The notes under the pieces: model-generated
What the model was told of the DNA's origin: nothing
Database searches by the model: none
Seen by the model: only the letters and a program-made list of their open reading frames with translations
Assembly: GCF_003259835.1 (NCBI RefSeq)
Contig: NZ_QLMI01000006.1
Span: 62,001 to 126,000, forward strand
Reading direction: 5' to 3'
Length of the DNA stretch: 64,000 nt
From: Flavobacterium aquaticum
GTDB taxonomy: Bacteria; Bacteroidota; Bacteroidia; Flavobacteriales; Flavobacteriaceae
Part shown: one piece after another, positions 43,318 to 52,488 of the stretch
Layout: each line of letters begins with the position of its first letter
Numbering within the stretch: position 1 is the first letter of the stretch
Made by a program: the position numbers and the translations under genes

Positions 43318-45489
43318 TTATAATTTTTCTTTGATGAAATTCGTCATTTTAGTGTACAATTGTAAGCGAGTTTTTCCGCCGTAAATTCCGTGGTTTTTAT
43401 CTGGATAAATTGCCCAATCAAATTGTTTATTTGCTTGAACTAATGCTTCAACCATTTTCATTGTATTTTGAACATGAACGTTATCATCAGCAGTTCCGTG
43501 AATTAACAAGAAGTTTCCTTTTAATTTACTTACGTGATTGATTGGTGAATTGTTATCATAACCACTTGCGTTTTCTTGTGGAGTTTGCATGTAACGCTCT
43601 GTATAAATACTGTCATAATATCTCCAAGAAGTTACTGGAGCTACTGCGATTGCCATTTTAAAAACATCGGCACCTTGGAACAAACAGTTAGACGACATGA
43701 ATCCGCCATAACTCCATCCAAAAATTCCGATTCTTGAAGCGTCAACGTAGTTGTATTTTCCAATTACTTTAGCAGCATCGATTTGGTCTTCTACTTCAAA
43801 TTTTCCTAATTCTTTTTGTGTGCATTTTTTAAAAGCAGCTCCTTTGAAACCTGTTCCTCTTCCATCAACACAAGCTACGATGTAACCTTGTTGTGCTAAC
43901 ATCATAAACCAATAATCATCTGTGCTATTCCAAGCGTTATCTACTTGTTGCGAACCTGGTCCTGAATACTGATACATGAAAACTGGGTATTTTTTATTTG
44001 GATCGAAATTTTTCGGTTTAATCATCCAAGCATTTAATTGGTGCCCTTTTTCAGTAGTTAAGACGAAAAACTCTTTAGGAGTTACATCGTATTTTGCTAA
44101 TTTTTGTTCAACAGCTTCATTAGAAACAATAGTTTTAACAACCGCTCCAGTTTTTGAATCGTTTAAAGTGTATGTTGGTGCTGAAGTTGCGCTTGAATAC
44201 GTATTGATGAAGTATTGGAAATTCGGGCTAAAAGTTGCCGAATTTGTTCCTGTTTTAGAAGATAATCTTACTTTAGACTTCCCATCAACTTTGATAGCGT
44301 AAACATCTCTATTGATAGAACCATTTTCAACCGACTGATAATAAACCATTCCAGATTTTTCATCAAAACCGTAATAGTTTGTTACTTCCCATTTTCCAGA
44401 AGTAATTTGTTTTTTCAATTTACCTGATTTATCATAGTGGTAAATATGATTGAATCCGTCTTTTTCTGATGTCCAAATAAAACTGTTGTCTTTTAAAAAC
44501 GTTAAGTTATCGGTAACATCAATGTAAGCAGCATCTTTTTCGTTTAAAACAATTTTTGTAGTTCCAGCATTAGCATCAACAAAATGTAAATCTAGATTGT
44601 TTTGATGACGATTCATAACTTGAACACTTAAAGTAGCTGCGTCATTCGTCCATTTGATTCTTGGAATATAAAAATCTTTGTAATTTCCTAAATTGATTTT
44701 CTTAGTTGTTCCTGATTTTAAATCGAAAATATGTAACGAAACAATTGCATTTTTTTCACCCGCTTTTGGATATTTGAAAACGGTTTGTGTTGGATACAAA
44801 CCTTCATTGTACATGTCCATTGAAAATTCTGGAACTTCCGTTTCATCAAATTTGATATAAGCGATTTTTGTACCCGTTACATTCCAATCATACGCTTTTA
44901 CGAATGCAAATTCTTCTTCATACACCCAATCCGTAATACCATTGATGATTTTATTTTTTTGTCCGTCTTGCGTAATTTGAATTTTTACTCCTGATGACAA
45001 ATCATGAACATATAGGTTGTTTTCAAATGCGTAAGCAACTTTGGTTCCATCAGCACTAAATGTTGGCTCTTGAATAGCATTAGCCGTAAAACTACTTACC
45101 GTTTTTGAAGGAATATCATAAATAAAATATTCAGCTGTGAAAGAATGACGGAAAATAGGATTTGATTTGGTTGCTATTAAAATCTTTTTCTCGTTTTTAT
45201 CAAAAGAATAACTATCGATTGATGTTACTTCTGAATGGTTTTTAGTATCAAAAAGAGTACTTACTTTTTCTAAAGTGGCAAAATCGTACAAATCGATTTG
45301 ATAACTTTTAGAATTTCTATCGAAATTTAAAACCGTATATTGGTTAGTGTTCTTCATGGCGCTCAAAGCATCCATCCCTTTGGTTCTGAAGGCTCCGCCC
45401 CAAATTTCTTCTAACGTAATTTTTTGTTGCGCTACAACTGATAATGAGCTTGCTACAAAAAGTAAAATCGCTAAACTGTATTTTTTCAT
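43318..45489 (-). CDS. Dipeptidyl peptidase IV (S9B serine peptidase)
   Basis: 723 residues, exported by a signal peptide (LAILLFVASSLSVVAQQ). The beta-propeller contains DWVYEEEFAFVKAYDWN, with the double Glu that grips the free amino terminus in DPP IV. The C-terminal alpha/beta hydrolase has the nucleophile Ser593 in FGWSYGGFMSSN, Asp in HGTADDNVHVQNT (about 668) and His700 in PDKNHGIYGG. It removes X-Pro or X-Ala dipeptides from peptide N-termini. The first POT transporter gene lies 26 bases downstream, a direct link between dipeptide release and uptake. Confidence 0.94.
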   Translation of the reverse strand: MKKYSLAILLFVASSLSVVAQQKITLEEIWGGAFRTKGMDALSAMKNTNQYTVLNFDRNSKSYQIDLYDFATLEKVSTLFDTKNHSEVTSIDSYSFDKNEKKILIATKSNPIFRHSFTAEYFIYDIPSKTVSSFTANAIQEPTFSADGTKVAYAFENNLYVHDLSSGVKIQITQDGQKNKIINGITDWVYEEEFAFVKAYDWNVTGTKIAYIKFDETEVPEFSMDMYNEGLYPTQTVFKYPKAGEKNAIVSLHIFDLKSGTTKKINLGNYKDFYIPRIKWTNDAATLSVQVMNRHQNNLDLHFVDANAGTTKIVLNEKDAAYIDVTDNLTFLKDNSFIWTSEKDGFNHIYHYDKSGKLKKQITSGKWEVTNYYGFDEKSGMVYYQSVENGSINRDVYAIKVDGKSKVRLSSKTGTNSATFSPNFQYFINTYSSATSAPTYTLNDSKTGAVVKTIVSNEAVEQKLAKYDVTPKEFFVLTTEKGHQLNAWMIKPKNFDPNKKYPVFMYQYSGPGSQQVDNAWNSTDDYWFMMLAQQGYIVACVDGRGTGFKGAAFKKCTQKELGKFEVEDQIDAAKVIGKYNYVDASRIGIFGWSYGGFMSSNCLFQGADVFKMAIAVAPVTSWRYYDSIYTERYMQTPQENASGYDNNSPINHVSKLKGNFLLIHGTADDNVHVQNTMKMVEALVQANKQFDWAIYPDKNHGIYGGKTRLQLYTKMTNFIKEKL

Positions 45490-45598
45490 AATATTATGTT
45501 CTTAAAAAACTTCCAATTTTAGTGAAAATATATGAATTAACCATAATTTTAACTTGATTTAATAAACTTTTTGATTTTATAAAATATTTAATTACATT

Positions 45599-45606
45599 TA
45601 TATTTG
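45599..45606 (+). promoter_or_regulatory. -7 element of the hybrid kinase gene
   Basis: TATATTTG matches TAnnTTTG, 18 bases before the ATG. A TTTG at 45570-45573 is 25 bases upstream, slightly far. Confidence 0.5.
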
Positions 45607-45624
45607 AAACGGTAACATCGCTAA

Positions 45625-48600
45625 ATGGCAGTAACTCTACAAAATGGATTCTTTTTTTTATCCAACATCTCGGCTGTTGTCAGTCTATATGTTTTTATTT
45701 ATTTAATTTTATTACTAACCGTTTTTGGGTTGTTTTTTAACTTTCAATTAAAATCGTCTAACATTGATTTTAGAACGTTACGAAATACCGTAAATCATCA
45801 TTCTAACGCTCAATATCGCTATTATTTTTTATACTTAGGATTAATTTTTCCTGTTGCCGAGCTTTTTAATTTAATTTTTAACGAATCTAAAAGTGTAAAC
45901 TCGTATTTCGAATTTCTCACAGGTGCTTTTTGTGTCTTTATCTTCATTATAACATCAAAGAAAGAAGTTGCTAAATACAGCTTTATTATATTTCGTACCT
46001 GTTTTTTTTTACTTCTTGCATCAACAGTTTTTAGCTTTTTTACAGAAAGCATAACCTTCTTGTTGTTTTCAAAACACCTCCTTTTACTGTTTTTTGCATT
46101 TGCCATTTTTAAGAGATTTACAACCTATCTTATTTTTATTGGCATTAACTTTCTTTTATTATTTTTCCTAACGTTATTTAAAAACGAAGAAACAACAACT
46201 ATCGTTACTCTTGTTAATGCACTCTTTATAATTTTAGTAATTCACTTAGGTCAGATAATACGAAATATTAAAGCTAATGAAAGACTAATTTTTACACAAG
46301 ACATTATAAACAACACCAACTCCATAATTATTGCAGCTGATAATTTAGGAAATGTTCAATACTGTAATGATTCTATAACTAAAATTTTAGGTTACACTCC
46401 AGAAGAAGTTCTAGGAAAAGCGTTTTGGTCTTTAACAGAAGATACCGAATTTGAAGCTGGTGACTATTCTAATAAATTTAAACCTAACTCGGTTTATTTT
46501 AGAAAATTAAAATGCAAAAACGGAGAATACAAGTTTATTCAATGGACCGATTTTAAACAAACCAACAACACTTACGTAGCAACTGGACAAGATGTTACTT
46601 CAAAAATTAGCTTAGAAACTAAATATGCCAATTTAATTCAAAATGCTAAAGATATTATCTATGAAAGTGATCGATATGGTAATATTATTTATGCTAATAA
46701 ATTTTCAATTCAAACTTTAGGCTACCGATTAGAAGAGCTTTTAGGAAGACACTTTAGTGATTTTATTAGAGACGATTTCAAAAGCACTGTATCAAAATTT
46801 TATATCGATTCTATCTCAGAAACAGATGAGTTTGACATTTTAGAATTTCCGATAATTAAAAAGAATGGCGAAGAAATTTGGGTTTCGCAAAAAGTAACCA
46901 TAAAAAGAGACGAAAATGATATGGTCTCTGGTTTTTCATGTATTATTAGAGATATTACAGCTACAAAACTTTTAGAATTAGAGGAACACAAACGAATAGA
47001 AGAAATAAGCAGATTAAACAACGTTTCTAACAAACTATCTACCTTAAACTTCTTAACATTTCCAAATTTAGAAGCTTTAATTCAACATATTTGTAAAGAA
47101 ACTGCTATCGGATTAAAAATTGACCGAGTGGCGCTTTGGAATTATGAACAAGACCAAATTGATTTAAAAAACATTTATGTACATAGCGAAGACAAACATT
47201 ATGCAGATTTGTCAATTCCTAAGAAAAATATTAGCAACTACATTTCAAATATTGAATCGCAACCAATAATTATTGCTTCAAATGTGTTTAAAGATGAATC
47301 TCTTAAAGAATTTACAATTGAATATTTCCCTAAGTACAATATTAAATCATTACTAGACATTCCTATTTACATTGGTGGAGAGCTAAATAATATTTTGTGT
47401 TTAGAAGCTACTCACGAGTTCAGATACTGGACAAATGAAGACATTAACTTTTGTAAAACCGTTGCCGAAATTATAGCGTTAGCAATAGAAACTACAAGGA
47501 GAAAAAACGCTGAAAATCAAATTATTTATAAAAACGAAATCTTAACAGCAATTGCAAACGTAACTAGCAACTTACTAATTCACAAAGACAAAGATGATAT
47601 TTTTGATGTTTCAATTGAACAAATAGGTAAAGTATTAAAAGTAGATCGTTTGTATTATTTTGAAAATGACATCAAAACGAATTTGATGAGTCAACGCTTT
47701 GAATGGGTTTCTGAAACAGATTTAGCAGAGATAGACAATCCATTGTTACAAAATATCCCACACGAGGAATTTGCAGATTTCATGCAAATCATATTAAACA
47801 AAAAACCGTACCTAAATTTAACCAAGAATGTTCCTGAAAGCAATTTTAAAGATTTATTAATTGATCAAAACATTGTTTCAATTTTAATAATTCCTCTTTT
47901 TGACAAGGAAACTTTCATCGGTTTCATTGGATTTGATGATTGTAAAAACGAACGTATTTGGACAGATGAAGAAATTAATATCCTACTTACACTTGCAAAC
48001 AATATTGCTTCTACAATCATAAGAATCAACAACGAAAAAGCAATTGCAGAAAGTGAAGAAAAATTTAGATTATTAGCCAATAATATTCCTGCTTCTGTTT
48101 TCTTAGTTAAATATGACACTGCTCGAACAAAAGTTTATCTAAATGATGAAATTGAAAAATTAACAGGATACCATCGCGATGATTTTATGAGCAATAAAAT
48201 TTCGTTACTCGATTTGTATCATCCTGACGAGAAAGAAGAATTAAGACTCATCATTGACGAAGCTTTACACAATAGAAAACCCTATAAAGCAACGTGTAGA
48301 ATTAGACGAAAAGACGGAAATTATGTTTGGATTGAAGAATATGGCGAAGGAATTATCATCAACAATGAGATTGCTTACATTGAAGGCGTATTAATTGATA
48401 TCACAGAAAGAAAAGTAGCCGAAGAAGCCGTTATTGCAAAAGAATTAGCCGAATCTTCTAACAAAGCAAAATCAGAATTCTTGGCAAATATGAGCCATGA
48501 AATTAGAACGCCTTTAAATGGAATTATTGGGTTTAGCAATTTGCTTTTAAACTCCGATTTAACTGAAATTCAAAAACAACATTTAGAAACGGTTAATCAA

Positions 48601-49965
48601 TCAGCTTCCACACTTCTTGATGTAGTAAATGATATTTTAGACATTTCTAAAATTGAAGCTGGAAAATTAATCATCGACAAAGAAAAAACAAGCTTACACA
48701 CCATCATCAATCAATGTATTGATATGATGAAATTTATGGCGCATCAAAAAAACTTGGAACTTATTGTTAATATTCACGAAGAAGTACACTGCGCTATTTG
48801 GGTTGATGAAATGCGGCTAAAACAAATTCTACAAAACTTATTAAACAATGCGATTAAATTTACTCAAAAAGGACAAATCGAATTAGAAGTTTCTGCAACA
48901 AACTTAAACGAAAACACTTCAAAAATTAAATTTAGCATTAAAGACACCGGAATAGGAATTAAAAAAGAGAATAAGAAAAAAATCCTTGAAGCTTTTACTC
49001 AAGAAGACAATTCTACAACTCGAAATTATGGCGGAACTGGGCTTGGGTTAACCATCACCAACAGTCTTTTAAAATTAATGAACAGCAAATTAGAAATTGA
49101 AAGCGAACTTAATGTTGGATCAACTTTTAGCTTTGAATTGCTATTAAAATCTGAATTATGCAACAATCATTTATCTGTTAACAATCATAATTTTAAAAAA
49201 GCCTTAATTATTGAAGACAATAAACTTGTTTCTTCAATAATTAAAAACATGTTACAATGTTATAATATTGATGCAGAATCATACGAAAATAGTATCGAAA
49301 CTATTTCAAAATTTATCCTAGAAAATCAAATTGATTTATTGCTTTTAGATTTAGAATATTTGTCAGAAGAAATAACAACTAAAATCATAAATGAATTAAG
49401 TAATTTACCAAATCTTTCGGTAATTGTGATGCAAAACTCTAATTCAAAATTTAATGAAACTAGTAGTTACAAAAACGCTCAAAGCATTATAAAACCAATA
49501 AAACACGAAGCTTTACAAAACTTTATTAACCAAAATTACTCCGAAACCAAACAACCAATAAAAAAAACCAAGGAAGAAATTTCGTTGCAATCGCCTAGCA
49601 TCTTAATAGTTGACGACAACAAAATTAATATGCTATTAACCAAAACTTTAATCAGAAACAAAGTACCAAACAGCATCATTTACGAAGCAAAAAATGGTCA
49701 AGAAGCGGTTGATTTAGCATTAGAACACAATCCTGACATTATTTTCATGGATATCCAAATGCCAATTATGAATGGATACGAAGCGGCAACAGAAATTAGA
49801 AAAACAAATCCAAATACAATAATTATTGCCATTACTGCTGGAATTATTACAGGCGAGAAAGAAAAATGTTTAGAAGTTGGGATGAATGATTTTATCATTA
49901 AACCAATTGATAAAATTTTATTTGAAACCACTTTATTTAAATGGATAAATAGTCTTCCTAATTAA
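45625..49965 (+). CDS. Hybrid sensor histidine kinase with two receiver domains
   Basis: 1446 residues. In order: about seven membrane helices (residues 5-215), two PAS domains (about 225-450), two GAF-like domains (about 465-830), a third PAS/PAC (about 840-945), HisKA with the phosphorylated His958 in NMSHEIRTPLNGIIGFSNLL, a HATPase domain (N box NLLNNAIKF about 1073, DTGIGI, GGTGLGLTI) and two receivers. The second is canonical, with Asp1376 in IIFMDIQMPIMNGYEA. The first keeps Asp1242 (LLLLDLEYL) and a late Lys but lacks the usual Thr/Ser and MP, so it may be degenerate. It stands alone without a partner regulator or output domain. The signal is unknown; cytoplasmic GAF/PAS ligands or membrane state are possible. 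Confidence 0.92.
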   Translation: MAVTLQNGFFFLSNISAVVSLYVFIYLILLLTVFGLFFNFQLKSSNIDFRTLRNTVNHHSNAQYRYYFLYLGLIFPVAELFNLIFNESKSVNSYFEFLTGAFCVFIFIITSKKEVAKYSFIIFRTCFFLLLASTVFSFFTESITFLLFSKHLLLLFFAFAIFKRFTTYLIFIGINFLLLFFLTLFKNEETTTIVTLVNALFIILVIHLGQIIRNIKANERLIFTQDIINNTNSIIIAADNLGNVQYCNDSITKILGYTPEEVLGKAFWSLTEDTEFEAGDYSNKFKPNSVYFRKLKCKNGEYKFIQWTDFKQTNNTYVATGQDVTSKISLETKYANLIQNAKDIIYESDRYGNIIYANKFSIQTLGYRLEELLGRHFSDFIRDDFKSTVSKFYIDSISETDEFDILEFPIIKKNGEEIWVSQKVTIKRDENDMVSGFSCIIRDITATKLLELEEHKRIEEISRLNNVSNKLSTLNFLTFPNLEALIQHICKETAIGLKIDRVALWNYEQDQIDLKNIYVHSEDKHYADLSIPKKNISNYISNIESQPIIIASNVFKDESLKEFTIEYFPKYNIKSLLDIPIYIGGELNNILCLEATHEFRYWTNEDINFCKTVAEIIALAIETTRRKNAENQIIYKNEILTAIANVTSNLLIHKDKDDIFDVSIEQIGKVLKVDRLYYFENDIKTNLMSQRFEWVSETDLAEIDNPLLQNIPHEEFADFMQIILNKKPYLNLTKNVPESNFKDLLIDQNIVSILIIPLFDKETFIGFIGFDDCKNERIWTDEEINILLTLANNIASTIIRINNEKAIAESEEKFRLLANNIPASVFLVKYDTARTKVYLNDEIEKLTGYHRDDFMSNKISLLDLYHPDEKEELRLIIDEALHNRKPYKATCRIRRKDGNYVWIEEYGEGIIINNEIAYIEGVLIDITERKVAEEAVIAKELAESSNKAKSEFLANMSHEIRTPLNGIIGFSNLLLNSDLTEIQKQHLETVNQSASTLLDVVNDILDISKIEAGKLIIDKEKTSLHTIINQCIDMMKFMAHQKNLELIVNIHEEVHCAIWVDEMRLKQILQNLLNNAIKFTQKGQIELEVSATNLNENTSKIKFSIKDTGIGIKKENKKKILEAFTQEDNSTTRNYGGTGLGLTITNSLLKLMNSKLEIESELNVGSTFSFELLLKSELCNNHLSVNNHNFKKALIIEDNKLVSSIIKNMLQCYNIDAESYENSIETISKFILENQIDLLLLDLEYLSEEITTKIINELSNLPNLSVIVMQNSNSKFNETSSYKNAQSIIKPIKHEALQNFINQNYSETKQPIKKTKEEISLQSPSILIVDDNKINMLLTKTLIRNKVPNSIIYEAKNGQEAVDLALEHNPDIIFMDIQMPIMNGYEAATEIRKTNPNTIIIAITAGIITGEKEKCLEVGMNDFIIKPIDKILFETTLFKWINSLPN

Positions 49966-49974
49966 TCCAATTAG

Positions 49975-49982
49975 TATCTTTG
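49975..49982 (+). promoter_or_regulatory. -7 element of the mvaA-kinase operon
   Basis: TATCTTTG matches TAnnTTTG, 27 bases before the mvaA ATG. No clear -33 box. Confidence 0.5.
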
Positions 49983-50009
49983 CCTTCTATTTGAAAAAAA
50001 TTCACTGCT

Positions 50010-51326
50010 ATGAATCAAAATGTTAAAGGCTTTTCAAAATTATCCAAAGAAGAAAAAATAAATTGGATTACAAATACCTATTTCGTAAATCCAGAAGAAG
50101 CAAAAGAAAGCATCACCAAATATTGGAATTCGGACGAAAACTTACAAAAGCTTCACGACGAATTCATCGAAAACACCTTAACTAATTTTTATCTTCCTTA
50201 CGGAGTAGCACCAAACTTTACCATCAACGGAAAAAGCTATACAATTCCAATGGCCATTGAAGAAAGTTCGGTTGTTGCAGCGGCATCAAAAGCAGCAAAA
50301 TTTTGGGGCGAAAGAGGCGGTTTTAAAGCTACCATTATCAATACTGAAAAAATTGGTCAAGTTCACTTTCTTTTCAATGGAAATTCAGAAAAATTAACTG
50401 CTTTTTTCAATAAAATAAAACCAACTTTCTTCGATGACACACAAGAAATCACCAAAAACATGCAAAAGCGTGGTGGCGGAATTTTAGACATCGAACTAAG
50501 AGATAAAACCCATGAAATTCCAAATTATTATCAACTTCATGCTACTTTTAATACTAAAGATAGCATGGGAGCGAATTTCATTAATACGTGTTTAGAGCAA
50601 TTTGCTAAAACATTAGAAAATCAAGCTCAGGAATATTTGGATTTTACTTCGGAAGAAAAAAACATTCAAATTGTAATGAGTATTCTAAGCAATTTTGTAC
50701 CAAATTGTGTTGTTCGTGTTGAAGTTTCTTGTCCGATAAACCAACTTTCAGATGATAAAAATATCGATTCAGTTGAATTTGCTCAAAAATTTGCAACCGC
50801 TGTACGAATTGCCGAAGTAGAACCTTTCCGTGCCGTGACGCACAACAAAGGCATCATGAACGGAATCGACGCCGTAGTGTTAGCAACAGGAAACGACTTC
50901 AGAGCCGTGGAAGCAGGAATTCATGCCTACGCAAGTAAATCTGGACAATATTCGAGTTTATCGCATGTAAAAATTGAAAACGATATTTTCACTTTTTGGA
51001 TGGAAATTCCGTTAGCGTTGGGAACAGTTGGAGGTTTAACTTCATTACATCCATTAGTAAAATTCTCAATGGAATTGTTAGGAAAACCTTCTGCGGAAGA
51101 ATTAATGCAAATTGTAGCAGCCGCTGGATTAGCTCAAAATTTTGCAGCACTTCGTTCTTTAACCACAACGGGAATCCAACAAGGACACATGAAAATGCAT
51201 TTGATGAATATCTTAAACCAACATCAAGCTACCAAAGAAGAGAAACAAAAAGTCTTAGATTATTTCAAAGACACAACCGTTTCGCATAGTTTAGTAGTTG
51301 ACTATTTGGAAAAAATTAGAAGTTAA
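50010..51326 (+). CDS. mvaA: Hydroxymethylglutaryl-CoA reductase, class II
   Basis: 438 residues, the class II (Pseudomonas mevalonii-like) length. It interconverts HMG-CoA and mevalonate. Catalytic residues are present: Glu84 in PMAIEESSVVAAASKAAKFW, Lys (about 280) in NKGIMNGIDAVVLATG, Asp (about 296) in NDFRAVEAG, and the C-terminal His in QQGHMKMHLMN (about 393). Annotations often call this class degradative, but Flavobacteriia make isoprenoids by the mevalonate route, so the enzyme is likely biosynthetic here. Its stop overlaps the start of a GHMP kinase gene by one base, so it is coupled to a kinase of probable related function. Confidence 0.94.
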   Translation: MNQNVKGFSKLSKEEKINWITNTYFVNPEEAKESITKYWNSDENLQKLHDEFIENTLTNFYLPYGVAPNFTINGKSYTIPMAIEESSVVAAASKAAKFWGERGGFKATIINTEKIGQVHFLFNGNSEKLTAFFNKIKPTFFDDTQEITKNMQKRGGGILDIELRDKTHEIPNYYQLHATFNTKDSMGANFINTCLEQFAKTLENQAQEYLDFTSEEKNIQIVMSILSNFVPNCVVRVEVSCPINQLSDDKNIDSVEFAQKFATAVRIAEVEPFRAVTHNKGIMNGIDAVVLATGNDFRAVEAGIHAYASKSGQYSSLSHVKIENDIFTFWMEIPLALGTVGGLTSLHPLVKFSMELLGKPSAEELMQIVAAAGLAQNFAALRSLTTTGIQQGHMKMHLMNILNQHQATKEEKQKVLDYFKDTTVSHSLVVDYLEKIRS

Positions 51327-52240
51327 TGGAAACCCAAACTTTTTACAGTAACGGAAAATTACTCATTACAGGCGAATACGTTGTTTTAGACGGTGCGAAA
51401 GCTTTAGCATTGCCTACAAAATTCGGACAAAGCTTAATCGTAAAATCAGGAACTAACAACCAAATTAAATGGACAAGTTTTGATTCGGATAAAAGTATTT
51501 GGTTTGAAGACTTAATTTCGTTTGAAGAAATAAAAAATAAAATCACAAACGATAAAAATTCAGCTGTAAAAAACACTTTAATTGAAATTTTACATCAAGC
51601 TTTTATTCAAAATCCAACATTTTTAGAAAAAGAAGGCTACGAAATTGAAACACACTTAACTTTTCCAAGACTTTGGGGTTTAGGCACTTCTTCTACTCTA
51701 ATAAACAGCATTGGCGATTGGCTAAACATTGACGCATTTGAATTATTACAAAAAAGTTTTGGTGGAAGCGGTTATGACATTGCTTGTGCGAAATCAAATT
51801 CGCCAATTGTATATCATTTAGAAAATGAAACACCTCATTTCAAAGCGATTCATTTCAATCCATCATTCAAAGAAAACATTCATTTTGTGTATTTGAATCA
51901 GAAGCAAAGCAGCAAGCTGGCAATTGCGAATTATATGTCGAAACACCATCATGTAAATGCCGTAATTTCAAAAATCAACACCATAACTTACGACACCATA
52001 GATTGCAAAGAAGGAAAAGAATTTGCCAAACAAATGGAAAAGCATGAAATTATAATGAGTGATGTTCTAGAAATTGAAACCATTCAAGAAAAACTTTTCC
52101 CAGATTTTAAAGGCATTATAAAAAGCTTAGGCGCTTGGGGTGGCGATTTTGTTATGGCAATTTCTAAAGAAAACCCTACAGCGTATTTCAAAGAAAAAGG
52201 CTATCCTGTTGTACTTTCATATGAAGAGATGATTTTATAA
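51326..52240 (+). CDS. GYDIA-family GHMP kinase
   Basis: 304 residues. It starts SNGKLLITGEYVVLDGAKAL, like the mevalonate and phosphomevalonate kinases. The ATP loop is degenerate: FPRLWGLGTSSTLINSIGDW replaces the usual PxxxGLGSSAA. The diagnostic GGSGYDIACAKSNSPIVY gives the GYDIA family its name. The third GHMP motif is seen as SLGAWGGDFVMAI. It shares one base with the HMG-CoA reductase stop, so a role in mevalonate phosphorylation is a strong inference, but the substrate is not proven by the sequence. It ends before a terminator shared with tRNA-Phe. Confidence 0.85.
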   Translation: METQTFYSNGKLLITGEYVVLDGAKALALPTKFGQSLIVKSGTNNQIKWTSFDSDKSIWFEDLISFEEIKNKITNDKNSAVKNTLIEILHQAFIQNPTFLEKEGYEIETHLTFPRLWGLGTSSTLINSIGDWLNIDAFELLQKSFGGSGYDIACAKSNSPIVYHLENETPHFKAIHFNPSFKENIHFVYLNQKQSSKLAIANYMSKHHHVNAVISKINTITYDTIDCKEGKEFAKQMEKHEIIMSDVLEIETIQEKLFPDFKGIIKSLGAWGGDFVMAISKENPTAYFKEKGYPVVLSYEEMIL

Positions 52241-52267
52241 TCCTATTTAAAACCGATATAAAACAAA

Positions 52268-52292
52268 AAAACCACTCATTTGAGTGGTTTTT
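52268..52292. terminator. Bidirectional terminator between the GHMP kinase gene and tRNA-Phe
   Basis: AAAACCACTCA (52268-52278) and TGAGTGGTTTT (52281-52291) are exact reverse complements with a two-base centre, so the real loop is about four bases. Both flanks are A/T runs, serving the kinase transcript (+) and the tRNA (-). Confidence 0.85.
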
Positions 52293-52293
52293 G

Positions 52294-52366
52294 TGGTACC
52301 TCCAGGGATCGAACCAGGGACACATGGATTTTCAGTCCATTGCTCTACCATCTGAGCTAAGGTACC
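52294..52366 (-). tRNA. tRNA-Phe (GAA)
   Basis: The minus strand gives a 73-base cloverleaf. The acceptor GGTACCT pairs with AGGTACC, the discriminator is A, the D arm contains AGCTCAGATGGTAGAGC, and the anticodon loop CTGAAAA carries GAA (plus-strand 52331-52333). The variable loop is short, and the T arm reads CCTGGTTCGATCCCTGG (perhaps CCAGG-type pairing). The CCA end is not encoded. It reads leftward into a terminator and has a good promoter on its right. Confidence 0.97.
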
Positions 52367-52405
52367 TTTACAATTTAGAGCATTACTGCTTGTTGATTGC
52401 GGGTG

Positions 52406-52436
52406 CAAATATAGAACGATTTTTATATTTTCCAAA
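52406..52436 (-). promoter_or_regulatory. tRNA-Phe promoter (TTTG - 19 - TATATTTG)
   Basis: On the minus strand, TTTG at 52436-52433, 19 bases, then TATATTTG at 52413-52406, a near-ideal Bacteroidota promoter about 40 bases before the tRNA 5' end. It is back to back with the coaX -7 element. Confidence 0.75.
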
Positions 52437-52461
52437 ACAAATAATAAAAAAAATCAATTTG

Positions 52462-52469
52462 TATATTTG
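52462..52469 (+). promoter_or_regulatory. coaX -7 promoter element
   Basis: TATATTTG matches TAnnTTTG, 19 bases before the coaX ATG. No clear -33 TTTG on this strand. Confidence 0.5.
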
Positions 52470-52488
52470 CACTTCATAAAACAAAACC

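Noticed and set aside
50010..51326. HMG-CoA reductase read as a mevalonate-degrading enzyme
   Set aside because: The class label alone suggests degradation. The phylum uses mevalonate for isoprenoids, and the gene is coupled to a GHMP kinase, so a biosynthetic role fits better.
52247..52435. Minus-strand open frame of 62 codons over the tRNA-Phe region
   Set aside because: It reads through a tRNA gene and its terminator, so it is not a protein gene.
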